Below are positions 8,060-15,637 of a stretch of DNA of 64,000 nucleotides, in pieces. The stretch spans positions 248,001 through 312,000 of the forward strand of contig CAVSJQ010000004.1 of assembly GCA_963728355.1 (NCBI GenBank). Direction: 5' to 3'. The notes under the pieces are model-generated. The model was given only the letters and a program-made list of their open reading frames with translations, was not told where the DNA came from and searched no databases. Source of the DNA: Sva-07 sp963728355 (GTDB lineage Bacteria > Actinomycetota > Acidimicrobiia > Acidimicrobiales > Ilumatobacteraceae). The translations under genes were made by a program, and so were the position numbers. How positions within the stretch are numbered: position 1 is the first letter of the stretch; every line of letters starts with the position of its first letter.

Positions 8060-9007
8060 ATGACGTGGAGCGCGAACGACATCCCCGATCTCACCGGGAA
8101 GGTCGCCGTCGTCACGGGGGCCAACGGCGGGCTCGGGCTCGCGTCGGCGAAGGCGCTCGCCGCGAAGGGCGCCCACGTGGTGATGGCGGCGCGCGATCAA
8201 CAGAAGGCGACGAGCGCCCACGACGAGATCCTCGCCGCGCATCCAGGGGCGTCGCTGGAGATCGTCGAACTCGACCTGGCGTCGCTCGCCTCCGTCGAGG
8301 CGGCCGCCGACCGCATCGCCGCGACGCACGATCGGATCGACATCCTGATGTGCAATGCCGGCGTGATGGCGATTCCGCAGAGCACCACCGAGGACGGCTT
8401 CGACACCCAGTTCGGCGTCAACGTGCTCGGGCACTGGGCGCTGGTCGGGCGTCTCCTGCCAATCATCGTCGCCACCCCGGGCGCACGGATCGTGACGCTG
8501 TCGAGCACGGCTCAGCACAGCGGCCGTGCGATCGACCCCGACGATCCGCACATGCGCGACAGGTACAGCGCCTGGGGCATGTACGGCCAGACCAAGCTGG
8601 CGATGCGCCACCTCGCCGTCGGGCTCCAGCAGCGCTTCGACCGGGCAGGCATCGACGCCAAGGCCCTGTCGGCCCAGCCCGGATTCACGAACTCGGACCT
8701 GCAGACGACGACGCACCAGCTCGGTGGTGGCGGCGTGGCCGGAGCGCTCTCGGAGAAGTGGGTCAAGCTGTTCGGCATGTCGATCGACCGTGGCGCACTG
8801 AGCCAGCTGCGGGCGGCGACCGACCCCGACGCCCCGGGCGGCGGCTTCTACGGACCGCTGTTCGTCACCAACGGACCGCCGGTCCTCAAGCCGCTGATCC
8901 GGCCGGGCAGCGACGGCGCCATCGCCACGCTCTGGGAGGTCGCCGAACGCGAGACGGGGATCGCCGTCGAGCCCGGCGACGTCGTCGGACACCGCCCGTC
9001 GCAGTGA
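8060..9007 (+). CDS. Short-chain dehydrogenase/reductase (SDR)
   Basis: NAD(P)-dependent oxidoreductase of 315 aa with a Rossmann fold. The nucleotide motif TGANGGLG lies about 20 residues in, the structural CNAGVM motif follows the fourth strand, the catalytic Ser is in VTLSSTAQ and the YxxxK pair is YGQTK. An Arg after the second strand (AARD) suggests NADP(H) preference. Overall it looks like the retinol-dehydrogenase/WWOX-type classical SDRs common in actinobacteria. It follows the ROK gene on the same strand but seems to have its own leaderless promoter. Substrate unknown. Confidence 0.88.
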   Translation: MTWSANDIPDLTGKVAVVTGANGGLGLASAKALAAKGAHVVMAARDQQKATSAHDEILAAHPGASLEIVELDLASLASVEAAADRIAATHDRIDILMCNAGVMAIPQSTTEDGFDTQFGVNVLGHWALVGRLLPIIVATPGARIVTLSSTAQHSGRAIDPDDPHMRDRYSAWGMYGQTKLAMRHLAVGLQQRFDRAGIDAKALSAQPGFTNSDLQTTTHQLGGGGVAGALSEKWVKLFGMSIDRGALSQLRAATDPDAPGGGFYGPLFVTNGPPVLKPLIRPGSDGAIATLWEVAERETGIAVEPGDVVGHRPSQ

Positions 9008-9018
9008 ACCCGGCTGAC

Positions 9019-10395
9019 TCAGCCGACGGGTTCGAACGTGGCGGTGAAGTGGCGCAGGGGACGCGGCGCGCTGGTGATGCGGTAGCCGCGGAGTTGTTCG
9101 GCCTCGGCGGCCACTGCGAGGGCGACCTCGATCACGTAGTCGATGTGGCTCTGGGTGTAGGTGCGCCGGGGGATGGCGAGGCGCACCAGTTCCATCGTCG
9201 CAGGCTTCTCGCTGCCGTCGGGCTGCAGCCCGAACATCACCGAGCCGATCTCGCAGCCCCGGACGCCACCGGTTTCGTACAGCGCGATCGCCAGCGACTG
9301 GCCGGGGTACTCGAGCGGGTCGATGTGCGAGAGGAGCCGTCCCGCATCGATGTACACGGCGTGTCCTCCGATCGGCTGCACGACTGGAACACCGGCGTCG
9401 GCGAGCGCCTCGCCGAGATAGGCGGTCGAGCGGATCCGGTAGCGGAGGTAGTCGTGCTGCACCGACTCGCGCAGTCCCTGGGCGAGGGCATCGAGGTCGC
9501 GACCGGCGAGGCCGCCGTAGGTGGGGAAGCCCTCGGTGATCACCAGCAGGGTGCGGCACGCATCGGCGAGGGTGTCGTCGTTCATCGCCAGCCAGCCGCC
9601 GATGTTGCCGAGCGGGTCCTTCTTGGCGCTCATCGTCATGCCGTCGGCGAGTGAGGCCATCTCGCGCACGATGTCGCGGACCTCACGGTCGCCGTGGCCG
9701 GGTTCGCGTTCGTGGATGAACCAGGCGTTCTCGGCGAACCGGCAGGCGTCGAGGAACAGCGGGACGCCGTACTCGTTGCACAGTGCCCGCACCCCGTGCA
9801 GGTTCTCCAGCGAGACCGGTTGGCCGCCGCCGGAGTTGTTGGTGATCGTGACGAACACGACCGGAATCACTCCGTGGCCGTGTTCGCTCAGGAGAGCCTC
9901 CAGGGCGTCGAGGTCCATGTTGCCCTTGAACGGGTGCAGCGAGGTGGGGTCGCGGCCCTCGGCGATCACGAGGTCGACGGCGGTGGCGCCGGTGTACTCG
10001 ACGTTGGCGCGGGTGGTGTCGAAGTGGGTGTTGTTCGGCACGATCTTGCCCGGGCCACCGATCGCCGTGAACAGGATGTTCTCCGCCGCTCGTCCCTGAT
10101 GGGTGGGGATGACGTGGTCGAACGGAAACAGGTCCTGCACGCTCTCGAGGAACCGGAACCACGACGGCGACCCGGCGTAGCTCTCGTCGCCGCGCTGGAT
10201 CGCCGCCCACTGATCGCGTGACATCGCACCGGTGCCCGAGTCGGTGAGCAGGTCGATCAGCACGTCCTCGGCGTGCAGCGAGAACAGGTTGTTGCCCGCC
10301 CCAGCGAGCGCCTCGCGCCGCTGCTCGGGCGTGGTCATCACCAGCGGTTCGACCGAGTGGACCCGGAACGGTTCGATGATCGTCGAGAACTCCAT
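9019..10395 (-). CDS. Tryptophanase / tyrosine phenol-lyase family (beta-eliminating lyase)
   Basis: PLP-dependent beta-eliminating lyase of 458 aa, full length for the family and starting just like TnaA (EPFRVHSVEPL...). PLP lysine K259 lies in MSAKKD; other marks are DLLTDSGTGAMS, ITNNSGGGQPVSL and the LDACRFAENAWFI segment carrying the PLP-contacting Asp/Arg. The C-terminal LRHFTATF keeps the His (H449) that E. coli tryptophanase has where tyrosine phenol-lyase has Phe, which favours tryptophan cleavage to indole, pyruvate and ammonia. The post-lysine NIGG sequence is more TPL-like, so specificity is not certain. It converges with the SDR gene. Confidence 0.85.
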   Translation of the reverse strand: MEFSTIIEPFRVHSVEPLVMTTPEQRREALAGAGNNLFSLHAEDVLIDLLTDSGTGAMSRDQWAAIQRGDESYAGSPSWFRFLESVQDLFPFDHVIPTHQGRAAENILFTAIGGPGKIVPNNTHFDTTRANVEYTGATAVDLVIAEGRDPTSLHPFKGNMDLDALEALLSEHGHGVIPVVFVTITNNSGGGQPVSLENLHGVRALCNEYGVPLFLDACRFAENAWFIHEREPGHGDREVRDIVREMASLADGMTMSAKKDPLGNIGGWLAMNDDTLADACRTLLVITEGFPTYGGLAGRDLDALAQGLRESVQHDYLRYRIRSTAYLGEALADAGVPVVQPIGGHAVYIDAGRLLSHIDPLEYPGQSLAIALYETGGVRGCEIGSVMFGLQPDGSEKPATMELVRLAIPRRTYTQSHIDYVIEVALAVAAEAEQLRGYRITSAPRPLRHFTATFEPVG

Positions 10396-10426
10396 GTGCC
10401 CATCATGCCCGCCCCGCCGGTCCCCC

Positions 10427-10475
10427 GATCTCGGTGAGCTCAGTCCCGGATCTCGGGACCGACGCCACCGAGATC
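10427..10475. repeat. Dispersed intergenic palindrome, type 1
   Basis: Two nested inverted repeats: outer arms GATCTCGGTG and CACCGAGATC, inner arms GTCCCGG and CGGGAC. It lies after the stop of the first PanE gene and before the start of the lyase gene (both minus strand). Close copies occur at about 17.6, 22.7 and 60.4 kb. Confidence 0.75.
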
Positions 10476-10500
10476 CGGCCCCGCTCGATCCGCGGCGGAC

Positions 10501-11475
10501 TCAGGTGCGGTCGATGGATCGCAGCACGTCGTCCTCGGTGCGCGACGCGGGTGGCTCGCCGGTGCGGGCCATCTCGGCGGTGGCCTGCTGCAGTGCCTGG
10601 TTGGCCGGCGTCGCGACGCCGTGGAGCCGGCCGAGCAGCACGATCTCGCCGGTGAGGTAGTCGGTCTCGATCGTGCCCGTCCCACGTCGCAGGCTCTGCC
10701 AGGTCGATCCTCCAGCGCGGCGCTGCTCGTCGCCCACCGGTTGGATCGTCAATGCGTCGCCGCGGCGGGCCAAGTCGTCCTCGACGCTGGTGACCGTGAT
10801 CGCGGCGGCTGCGAGCACCGCGTCGCCTTCGGCCTGCACCATCTCGTGGAGGCGACCTCCGAACGCCTGTCGGCCGCAGACCGCTTCGATCGCATTGCCC
10901 AGGTTCATCAGCAGCTTGCGGTACTTCCAGCTCATGATGTCGTCACGGGGAATCGAGCCGAACGTGGCCGCTTCGAGGGTTGCGGCGAGCTGCACGCTCA
11001 GCTCGTCGACACCGTGCGGGTAGCGCCCGAGGTCGAGGAGCCCGGAACGCGGCGACGTCCACACGCGTACCACCCCGGGCGAGAGGTGGTCGGCGGGGAG
11101 CATCACGCACATGCCGTACACGTTGGGGAACAGGCGCAGCGCCTGGCGTTCGTTGTCGACCCCGTTCTGCATGCACACGATCGGCTGATCGGTGACGCCG
11201 GCGGCGCGGAGGTCGTTCAGGACGCCGGCGGTGTCCTGGCTCTTGACGCCGAGCATGAACACGTCGTCGCCGTCGACGTCGATCTCATCGATCGCGGTGA
11301 CGACGGGAAGCTCGATGACCTGGGTGCCCGTCGGCGACTCGTAGCGCAGGCCCGACTCGCGCATCACTCGGGCGTGCTCGCCGCGGGCGACGGCGGCGAT
11401 GGGCGTCCCCGCCAGCGCAAGGTTGGCGGCCACGACCCCACCGACCGCTCCGGCTCCGACCACGATGATCCTCAT
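10501..11475 (-). CDS. Ketopantoate reductase (PanE/ApbA) family, copy 1
   Basis: NADPH-dependent 2-dehydropantoate 2-reductase family protein, 324 aa. The N-terminal Rossmann motif is GAGAVGG (residues 7-13), followed by the family VCMQNGVDNE segment and the C-terminal helical domain with KYRKLLMNLGNAIEA, where the catalytic lysine resides. Enzymes of this family reduce ketopantoate to pantoate for coenzyme A synthesis, but many members act on other 2-oxo acids. A second gene at the far end of the window encodes a protein of the same length that I estimate by eye to be about 85% identical. The existence of two copies makes a pantothenate role uncertain for at least one. Confidence 0.85.
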   Translation of the reverse strand: MRIIVVGAGAVGGVVAANLALAGTPIAAVARGEHARVMRESGLRYESPTGTQVIELPVVTAIDEIDVDGDDVFMLGVKSQDTAGVLNDLRAAGVTDQPIVCMQNGVDNERQALRLFPNVYGMCVMLPADHLSPGVVRVWTSPRSGLLDLGRYPHGVDELSVQLAATLEAATFGSIPRDDIMSWKYRKLLMNLGNAIEAVCGRQAFGGRLHEMVQAEGDAVLAAAAITVTSVEDDLARRGDALTIQPVGDEQRRAGGSTWQSLRRGTGTIETDYLTGEIVLLGRLHGVATPANQALQQATAEMARTGEPPASRTEDDVLRSIDRT

Positions 11476-11482
11476 CCCGACG

Positions 11483-11488
11483 ACCCTA
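11483..11488 (-). promoter_or_regulatory. Putative -10 element (TAGGGT) for a leaderless transcript
   Basis: TAGGGT on the minus strand is 7 nt from the PanE copy 1 start codon. The hexamer and its spacing are the same in front of PanE copy 2. Confidence 0.5.
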
Positions 11489-11531
11489 TGGGATCCGTAC
11501 GAGGCCCCGGCCGTCGCTGCATGGGAGCGTG

Positions 11532-11579
11532 CAGTTCATTCCGCAATAGCTCCCGCTTTCCGGGACCCATTCCGATCTG
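11532..11579. repeat. Dispersed intergenic palindrome, type 2
   Basis: Imperfect palindrome flanked by CAGTTC and GATCTG with paired CATTCCG ends and a TTTCCGGGAC core. It aligns along its whole length with the reverse complement of the element at 16.94 kb. It fills the gap between PanE copy 1 and the folP-like gene. Confidence 0.6.
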
Positions 11580-11607
11580 AAGCGTCGCAGCAGGCTGGTC
11601 CGGACGG

Positions 11608-12513
11608 TCAGGCGCCGTCGCTCGGCGCGCCGGGGCGGCAGATCTCGAGCATGTCGAGGATCGGTTGCACTCGGGCGACCTCGTGGCTGCGCAGGAGGTT
11701 GGCCTTGGCGAGCAGGGCCAGCACCGCCATGCCGGTCTCGGCGACGCGGGCCTCGTCGTGGAAGAGGTACACCGACGACGCCATCGTCACGCACACCGGC
11801 CAGCCGAGCACGCGGAAGCGGAACGACTGCAGCAGGTTGTCGGTCTGGTAGCGCACCCGCTCGGGGCCGTCGGGCAGGTTGAGCGCGAAGCCGAAGCCGG
11901 GGTCGATCCACAGCTTGTCGACGCCCGAGCCGGTCACGAGGTCGAGCCGATCGCGGAAGAAGGTCATCTGCTCGTCGATCATCGTGTCGACGGGCGGCAC
12001 GTCGGCGTCGGACCGTGCCGTCTCGCCGGGCGTGTAGCAGAGGATCAGGCCGGCGCCGTGACGGGCGATCGCCTCGTACAGGGCCGGGTCGTCGACGCGC
12101 CCGGTGAGGTTGATCACCTGCGCGCCGGCCTCGAGCGCGGCGACGGCGACGTCGGTGTGGTACGTCTCGACGGACACGAGCAGCCCGATGCCGACGAGCG
12201 TTTCGACGACGGGCAGCAGCGAGGCGAGCTGGCCGTCGACGTCGACGACGTCGGCGTTGGTGCCGGTCGACTCGGCGCCGATGTCGATCATCGCTGCACC
12301 CTCGATCGTCATCCGGCGGGCGCGGTAGAGCGCGGCATCGACGCCGTGGGCGATGCTCTCGCGGTACGACGAGTCGCGCGACAGGTTGATCACGCCGAGC
12401 TGGTACGGCCGGTCGTCGAAGACGCGCCCGGCGATCTCGATCGTGCGGACCGGATGCTCGAGAGCCGCGCGGTGGGCCTCCCACAACGGGAGCAGGACGT
12501 CGGGGATGATCAT
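11608..12513 (-). CDS. folP: Dihydropteroate synthase-like protein (FolP family)
   Basis: Pterin-binding TIM-barrel protein of 301 aa in a folate gene cluster, so it probably joins dihydropterin pyrophosphate to p-aminobenzoate. Seen motifs: LGVINLSRDSSYRES (the first strand and loop, where typical enzymes read GI(L/M)NVTPDSFSDG), MIDIGAESTG, VSVETYHTDVA, VINLTG, and a DPGFGF segment (KLWIDPGFGFALN) for the pterin pocket. The first motif departs from the canonical NxTPDSF, and actinobacteria often carry a second, non-catalytic FolP homologue, so catalytic activity is likely but not certain. Its start overlaps the folK stop by 4 nt. Confidence 0.75.
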   Translation of the reverse strand: MIIPDVLLPLWEAHRAALEHPVRTIEIAGRVFDDRPYQLGVINLSRDSSYRESIAHGVDAALYRARRMTIEGAAMIDIGAESTGTNADVVDVDGQLASLLPVVETLVGIGLLVSVETYHTDVAVAALEAGAQVINLTGRVDDPALYEAIARHGAGLILCYTPGETARSDADVPPVDTMIDEQMTFFRDRLDLVTGSGVDKLWIDPGFGFALNLPDGPERVRYQTDNLLQSFRFRVLGWPVCVTMASSVYLFHDEARVAETGMAVLALLAKANLLRSHEVARVQPILDMLEICRPGAPSDGA

Positions 12514-13112
12514 GGTCGGGGCTCCGATGGTGTGGTGGGTGCTGGCGCATCGTGGGAGGCGTCGTGCGAGGCGTCGTACCAGGTGTCGTCGATACGGGTG
12601 AGGTCACCGGGTTCGACGGGGACGTCGGCGAGGAGGTCGCGCATCGGGCGACCGAGGCGGGGGTGGACGAGGTCCGGCGCGATGTCGCACACGGGGACCA
12701 TCACGAATCGGCGCTCGTGCATCCGGGGGTGTGGCAGCTCGAGCGTGTCGATGCCGGAGACGACGGTGCCGTGTACGAGCAGGTCGAGGTCGAGGGTGCG
12801 TGGACCCCAGTGCACGATGCGCCGGCGTTCGCGGTCGGCTTCGATCCGGTGGAGCAGTGCGAGGACGTCGGCCGCGTCGAGCGTGGTGTCGGCAGCGAGG
12901 GCAGCGTTGAGGTACGGGCCCTGATGCTCGGGGCCGCCGACCGGTGCCGTCTCGTAGAGCGGCGACACGGTGACCACCTCGATGCCCTCGGCGGCGTCGA
13001 TGCCGGCCACGCCGGCGCGCAGGTTGTCGAGCCGGTCGCCGAGGTCGGAGTCGAGATTGGAGCCGAGGGCGATCAGGCACCGCGTGCGCAGGAGGTCGGT
13101 GGGCACAGACAC
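12510..13112 (-). CDS. folK: 2-amino-4-hydroxy-6-hydroxymethyldihydropteridine pyrophosphokinase
   Basis: HPPK of 200 aa, the step before dihydropteroate synthase in folate synthesis. Signature residues are all present: ALGSNLDSDLGDRLDNL at the N-terminus, VSPLYETAPVGGPEHQGPYLNAA, and the HPPK signature WGPRTLDLDLLVHG followed by ELPHPRMHERRFVMVP. The C-terminal ~30 residues extend beyond the enzyme core and carry a short repeat (YDASHDASHDA). The 3' end overlaps the folP-like start (ATGA), so the two are translated together. Confidence 0.93.
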   Translation of the reverse strand: MSVPTDLLRTRCLIALGSNLDSDLGDRLDNLRAGVAGIDAAEGIEVVTVSPLYETAPVGGPEHQGPYLNAALAADTTLDAADVLALLHRIEADRERRRIVHWGPRTLDLDLLVHGTVVSGIDTLELPHPRMHERRFVMVPVCDIAPDLVHPRLGRPMRDLLADVPVEPGDLTRIDDTWYDASHDASHDAPAPTTPSEPRP

Positions 13113-13144
13113 ACGAGTCTTGCGCCCGGAGCACCCGACCCCCC

Positions 13145-13179
13145 AACTGTCACACCGTGCCGGGCCTGATGTGACAGTT
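13145..13179. terminator. Inverted repeat, possible terminator
   Basis: Perfect 10-bp arms AACTGTCACA and TGTGACAGTT separated by 15 nt, placed between the stop of the PPOX-family gene and the start of folK. No U-run follows. It may be a terminator or a regulator site; the arms also resemble the GTGTCACAGAGTTG core found upstream of the HNH genes. Confidence 0.4.
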
Positions 13180-13196
13180 CGGGAATGCGCCCGGCG

Positions 13197-13865
13197 TCAA
13201 GCCTGGGATCCGTCGGAGCCGTCCAGCGAACCGTCGTCGCCGGCGATCGCGTCCTGGTCCCGAGCGGGGAGGACGGGATGGAGTGCTTCGATCTTCTTCC
13301 AGTCGGGGATGGGTGCGGCCTGGTCGGGCCGGGGGACGAACTTCGAGATCTCGCCGCCGCGATGGATGTAGCGACCGCAGTTGGGGAACACGCGGGCGAC
13401 CCGGACGACGATCACCGCTTGCGCACCGTGGTGGCGCTCGACGTCGGCCGGCTCGACCGAGACGGTGGCGCGCCCGTGGACCCGCATCCGCCACGGGCGT
13501 TCGGTGTCGACGAACAGCAGGGCGACCCGGCCGTCGTCGACGATGTTGCCCAGCGTTCGCCACATCCCGTTGCCGTCGTAACTCGGGATGCGCAGTTCGT
13601 GGGCGTCGACGACCTCGACGAAGCCGACGTCGCCGCCCTTGTACGACACGTCGGGCCAGCCGTCGGTGTCGACCGTCGAGATCCAGACCGTCGACTGGGC
13701 GCGGACCAGCTCGATGTCGTCGTCGGTGAGGGCGTCGTGCACGGTGAACGCCTCGAGCGCACCGGCGAGTCGTTCGGAGTCGAAGGCCTGCTGGAGCGCT
13801 CGGGCGCCGTCGCCGTAGAGCTCTCCGATTGCGGTCGCTCCGATCGTGGTGTCGCTGTCGGCCAT
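13197..13865 (-). CDS. Pyridoxamine 5'-phosphate oxidase-family flavoprotein
   Basis: Split beta-barrel protein of 222 aa of the PPOX superfamily, members of which bind FMN, F420 or heme. The barrel is seen in VWISTVDTDGWPDVSYKGG, LRIPSYDGNGMWRTLGNI, VALLFVDTERPWRMRVHGRATV and VIVVRVARVFPNCGRYIH. The last, with conserved Cys/Arg/His, matches the subgroup annotated as PPOX-class enzymes with the FPNCPRYIH signature. A role in B6 synthesis is not implied. It sits between folB and folK on the same strand, but nothing known links it to folate. Confidence 0.8.
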   Translation of the reverse strand: MADSDTTIGATAIGELYGDGARALQQAFDSERLAGALEAFTVHDALTDDDIELVRAQSTVWISTVDTDGWPDVSYKGGDVGFVEVVDAHELRIPSYDGNGMWRTLGNIVDDGRVALLFVDTERPWRMRVHGRATVSVEPADVERHHGAQAVIVVRVARVFPNCGRYIHRGGEISKFVPRPDQAAPIPDWKKIEALHPVLPARDQDAIAGDDGSLDGSDGSQA

Positions 13866-13948
13866 GATGCCCCTCTCGGTCGAGGCGGCGTGCGCCCTCG
13901 AATCGAGACGGTAGTCCAGCGGGCAACGTCAATCGCCCGAGGCGTCGT

Positions 13949-14410
13949 TCATCTCGCGTCGCGTTCACCTGCGTGGCGTTCACCTGCGTGGCGTTCACGT
14001 GCGTCGCGTTCACGTGCGTCGCGTTCGATGGCGATGCCGACGCCGTCGGCGGCGTCGAAGATGTCGAGCTTCTGGACGGTGACCCGCACCGCTCGGGCGA
14101 GCTCGTTGCGCAACGCGAAGTCGGCGACGGCCTCCGCCCAGGTCTCGACCAGCTCGACGTGGTCGTCGGTGGCGGCTCGGGCCTCGACGAACTCGACGAC
14201 GTCGGCGTACGACACGTAGGCGCCGGTGGTGCGCACCCGTTCGGCGTAGTCGTCGACGGTGTCGATCTCGATGTCGAACCGCACGCGCTGGCGTTCGCGT
14301 CGTTCGAAGTCGTGCGCGCCGATGTAGGCGTCGACCACCAGCGCGTTGACGATGATCCGGTCAGGCGTGCCGGTGCGCACGCGTGGGGTGGAGGAGGGGG
14401 AGTCGGGCAT
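13949..14410 (-). CDS. folB: Dihydroneopterin aldolase with repeat tail
   Basis: FolB catalyses the retro-aldol cleavage of dihydroneopterin in folate synthesis. The 153-aa protein shows the DHNA features: a first strand with IIVNALVVDAYIGAHDFERRERQRVRFDIEID (Tyr and Glu of the active-site region), YADVVEFVEA, the LVETWAEAVADFAL helix and the VRVTVQKLDI strand with the catalytic-region lysine. I start at the ATG preceded by AAGGA. The last ~25 residues are a charged repeat (units like RERDA and GERHA) made by a 15-bp tandem array, absent from normal FolB. It heads the folB / PPOX / folK / folP-like run. Confidence 0.85.
   Translation of the reverse strand: MPDSPSSTPRVRTGTPDRIIVNALVVDAYIGAHDFERRERQRVRFDIEIDTVDDYAERVRTTGAYVSYADVVEFVEARAATDDHVELVETWAEAVADFALRNELARAVRVTVQKLDIFDAADGVGIAIERDARERDARERHAGERHAGERDAR
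13961..14020. repeat. 15-bp tandem array at the 3' end of folB
   Basis: Four 15-bp units of the form GCGTTCACSTGCGTS in two pairs, with decayed part-units on both sides. The array encodes the charged C-terminal tail of FolB and would change tail length in 5-residue steps. Confidence 0.85.
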
Positions 14411-14530
14411 CGCCAGGGTCCTTGCGGTGGGTGCGGTGGGAGTAGCCGGCCCAACCCGCGTCGGCACGGATCCATTCCGGACGGTCGCCGAGGGGTTTCC
14501 CAGCGGGCCGGTGTGCGCGAGTGTGAGTGC

Positions 14531-14941
14531 ATGAGTGACGCGGTCGATCTCTCGGTCCATCCCATCCACCTCGGCCTCGGTGCGAGCGCCGTCGTCGAAC
14601 CGGAATTCACCGGTGCAATGGAGTGGTACGCCGGCTATGGACAACGCCACGACGCCACCGACGGCGCCGATGCTCGGCTGGTGTCGATGCACACGTTCAA
14701 CGAACCGTGGGATGTGTGGGAGATGCATCCGCTCGGTCACGAGGTCGTGCTGTGCACGGCGGGAACGATGACCGTCCACCAGGTGCACGCCGACGGCACG
14801 ACGGCCACCGTCACTCTGGGTGCCGGCGAGTATGCGATCAACCCGCCGGGCACGTGGCACACCGCCGACGTCCACGGTGACGCCACAGCCGTGTTCATCA
14901 CCGCGGGGATGGGAACCGAACATCGGCCACGATCCGCGTGA
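14531..14941 (+). CDS. Cupin-domain protein
   Basis: Small single-domain cupin of 136 aa. The two cupin motifs are recognisable: MHPLGHEVVLCTAGTMTVHQ with the first His and Glu positions, and GEYAINPPGTWHTADV with the late His. Such proteins bind a divalent metal and act as dioxygenases, isomerases or binding proteins; the sequence does not say which. It is divergent from folB and free-standing. Confidence 0.75.
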   Translation: MSDAVDLSVHPIHLGLGASAVVEPEFTGAMEWYAGYGQRHDATDGADARLVSMHTFNEPWDVWEMHPLGHEVVLCTAGTMTVHQVHADGTTATVTLGAGEYAINPPGTWHTADVHGDATAVFITAGMGTEHRPRSA

Positions 14942-15056
14942 GACCCGTTGTGGATTCCGCAACGTACGGCGCACAGATCCGGCGCCCGAGAGGAACACCG
15001 CCCGAACGTGAGCGTCCGGCGCTGGCACGACGACGGAGAGACGCGATGCTGGCGGG

Positions 15057-15545
15057 ATGCTCGACGCCTCGTTGACCGATCCCGCCGCCCGCATCGGCGC
15101 CATCCTGCGCAAGCGGGGCGAGACGGTCGCCGTAGCCGAGGGATCGGCGGGCGGGCTGGTGTCCGTAGCGTTGCTGTCGGTGCCGGGTGCGTCGGCGTAC
15201 TACCTCGGCGGGGCCGTGGTGTACACGGCGGTGGCGTACCGGGCGTGGATGCAGGGTGCGGTCGACGCGCCGCCGGGGATGCGCGGTGCGAGTGAAGGGT
15301 TCGCCGACCATCTCGCCCGGTCGGCTGCGGCGCGCCTCGACGCCTCGTGGGGGCTGAGTGAGGCCGGTGCCGCCGGGCCGGCCAACCCGTACGGCGACCC
15401 CGCGGGTCATTGCTGGGTGGCCGTCACCGGCCACGTCGACGCCACGCGGCACCTGCTGACCGGTCTCGACCAGCGCGAGGCGAACATGGTCGCCTTCGCC
15501 GCCGCCGCCCTCGAGCTGTTCGAACGGACCGTGGCGTCGGCCTGA
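15057..15545 (+). CDS. CinA C-terminal domain (nicotinamide-nucleotide amidohydrolase-like) protein
   Basis: A 162-aa protein corresponding to the stand-alone CinA C-terminal (PncC) domain. Family landmarks: the Ser/Gly-rich start AVAEGSAGGLVSVALLSVPGAS (typical AESxTGG), YLGGAVVYT, and GAAGPANPYGDPAGHCWVAV (typical GIAGPxGG). PncC deamidates nicotinamide mononucleotide in NAD recycling. The TGG motif reads SAGG here, so the enzyme may be divergent or inactive. Confidence 0.75.
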   Translation: MLDASLTDPAARIGAILRKRGETVAVAEGSAGGLVSVALLSVPGASAYYLGGAVVYTAVAYRAWMQGAVDAPPGMRGASEGFADHLARSAAARLDASWGLSEAGAAGPANPYGDPAGHCWVAVTGHVDATRHLLTGLDQREANMVAFAAAALELFERTVASA

Positions 15546-15637
15546 CGACCGTGCCGCCGCCGACGACCTCACTCGGCCGACGCAGCATCGACATTCGGCC
15601 CTGGTGACGTTGGCGGCTCGGGAGTACACCGAGACGT

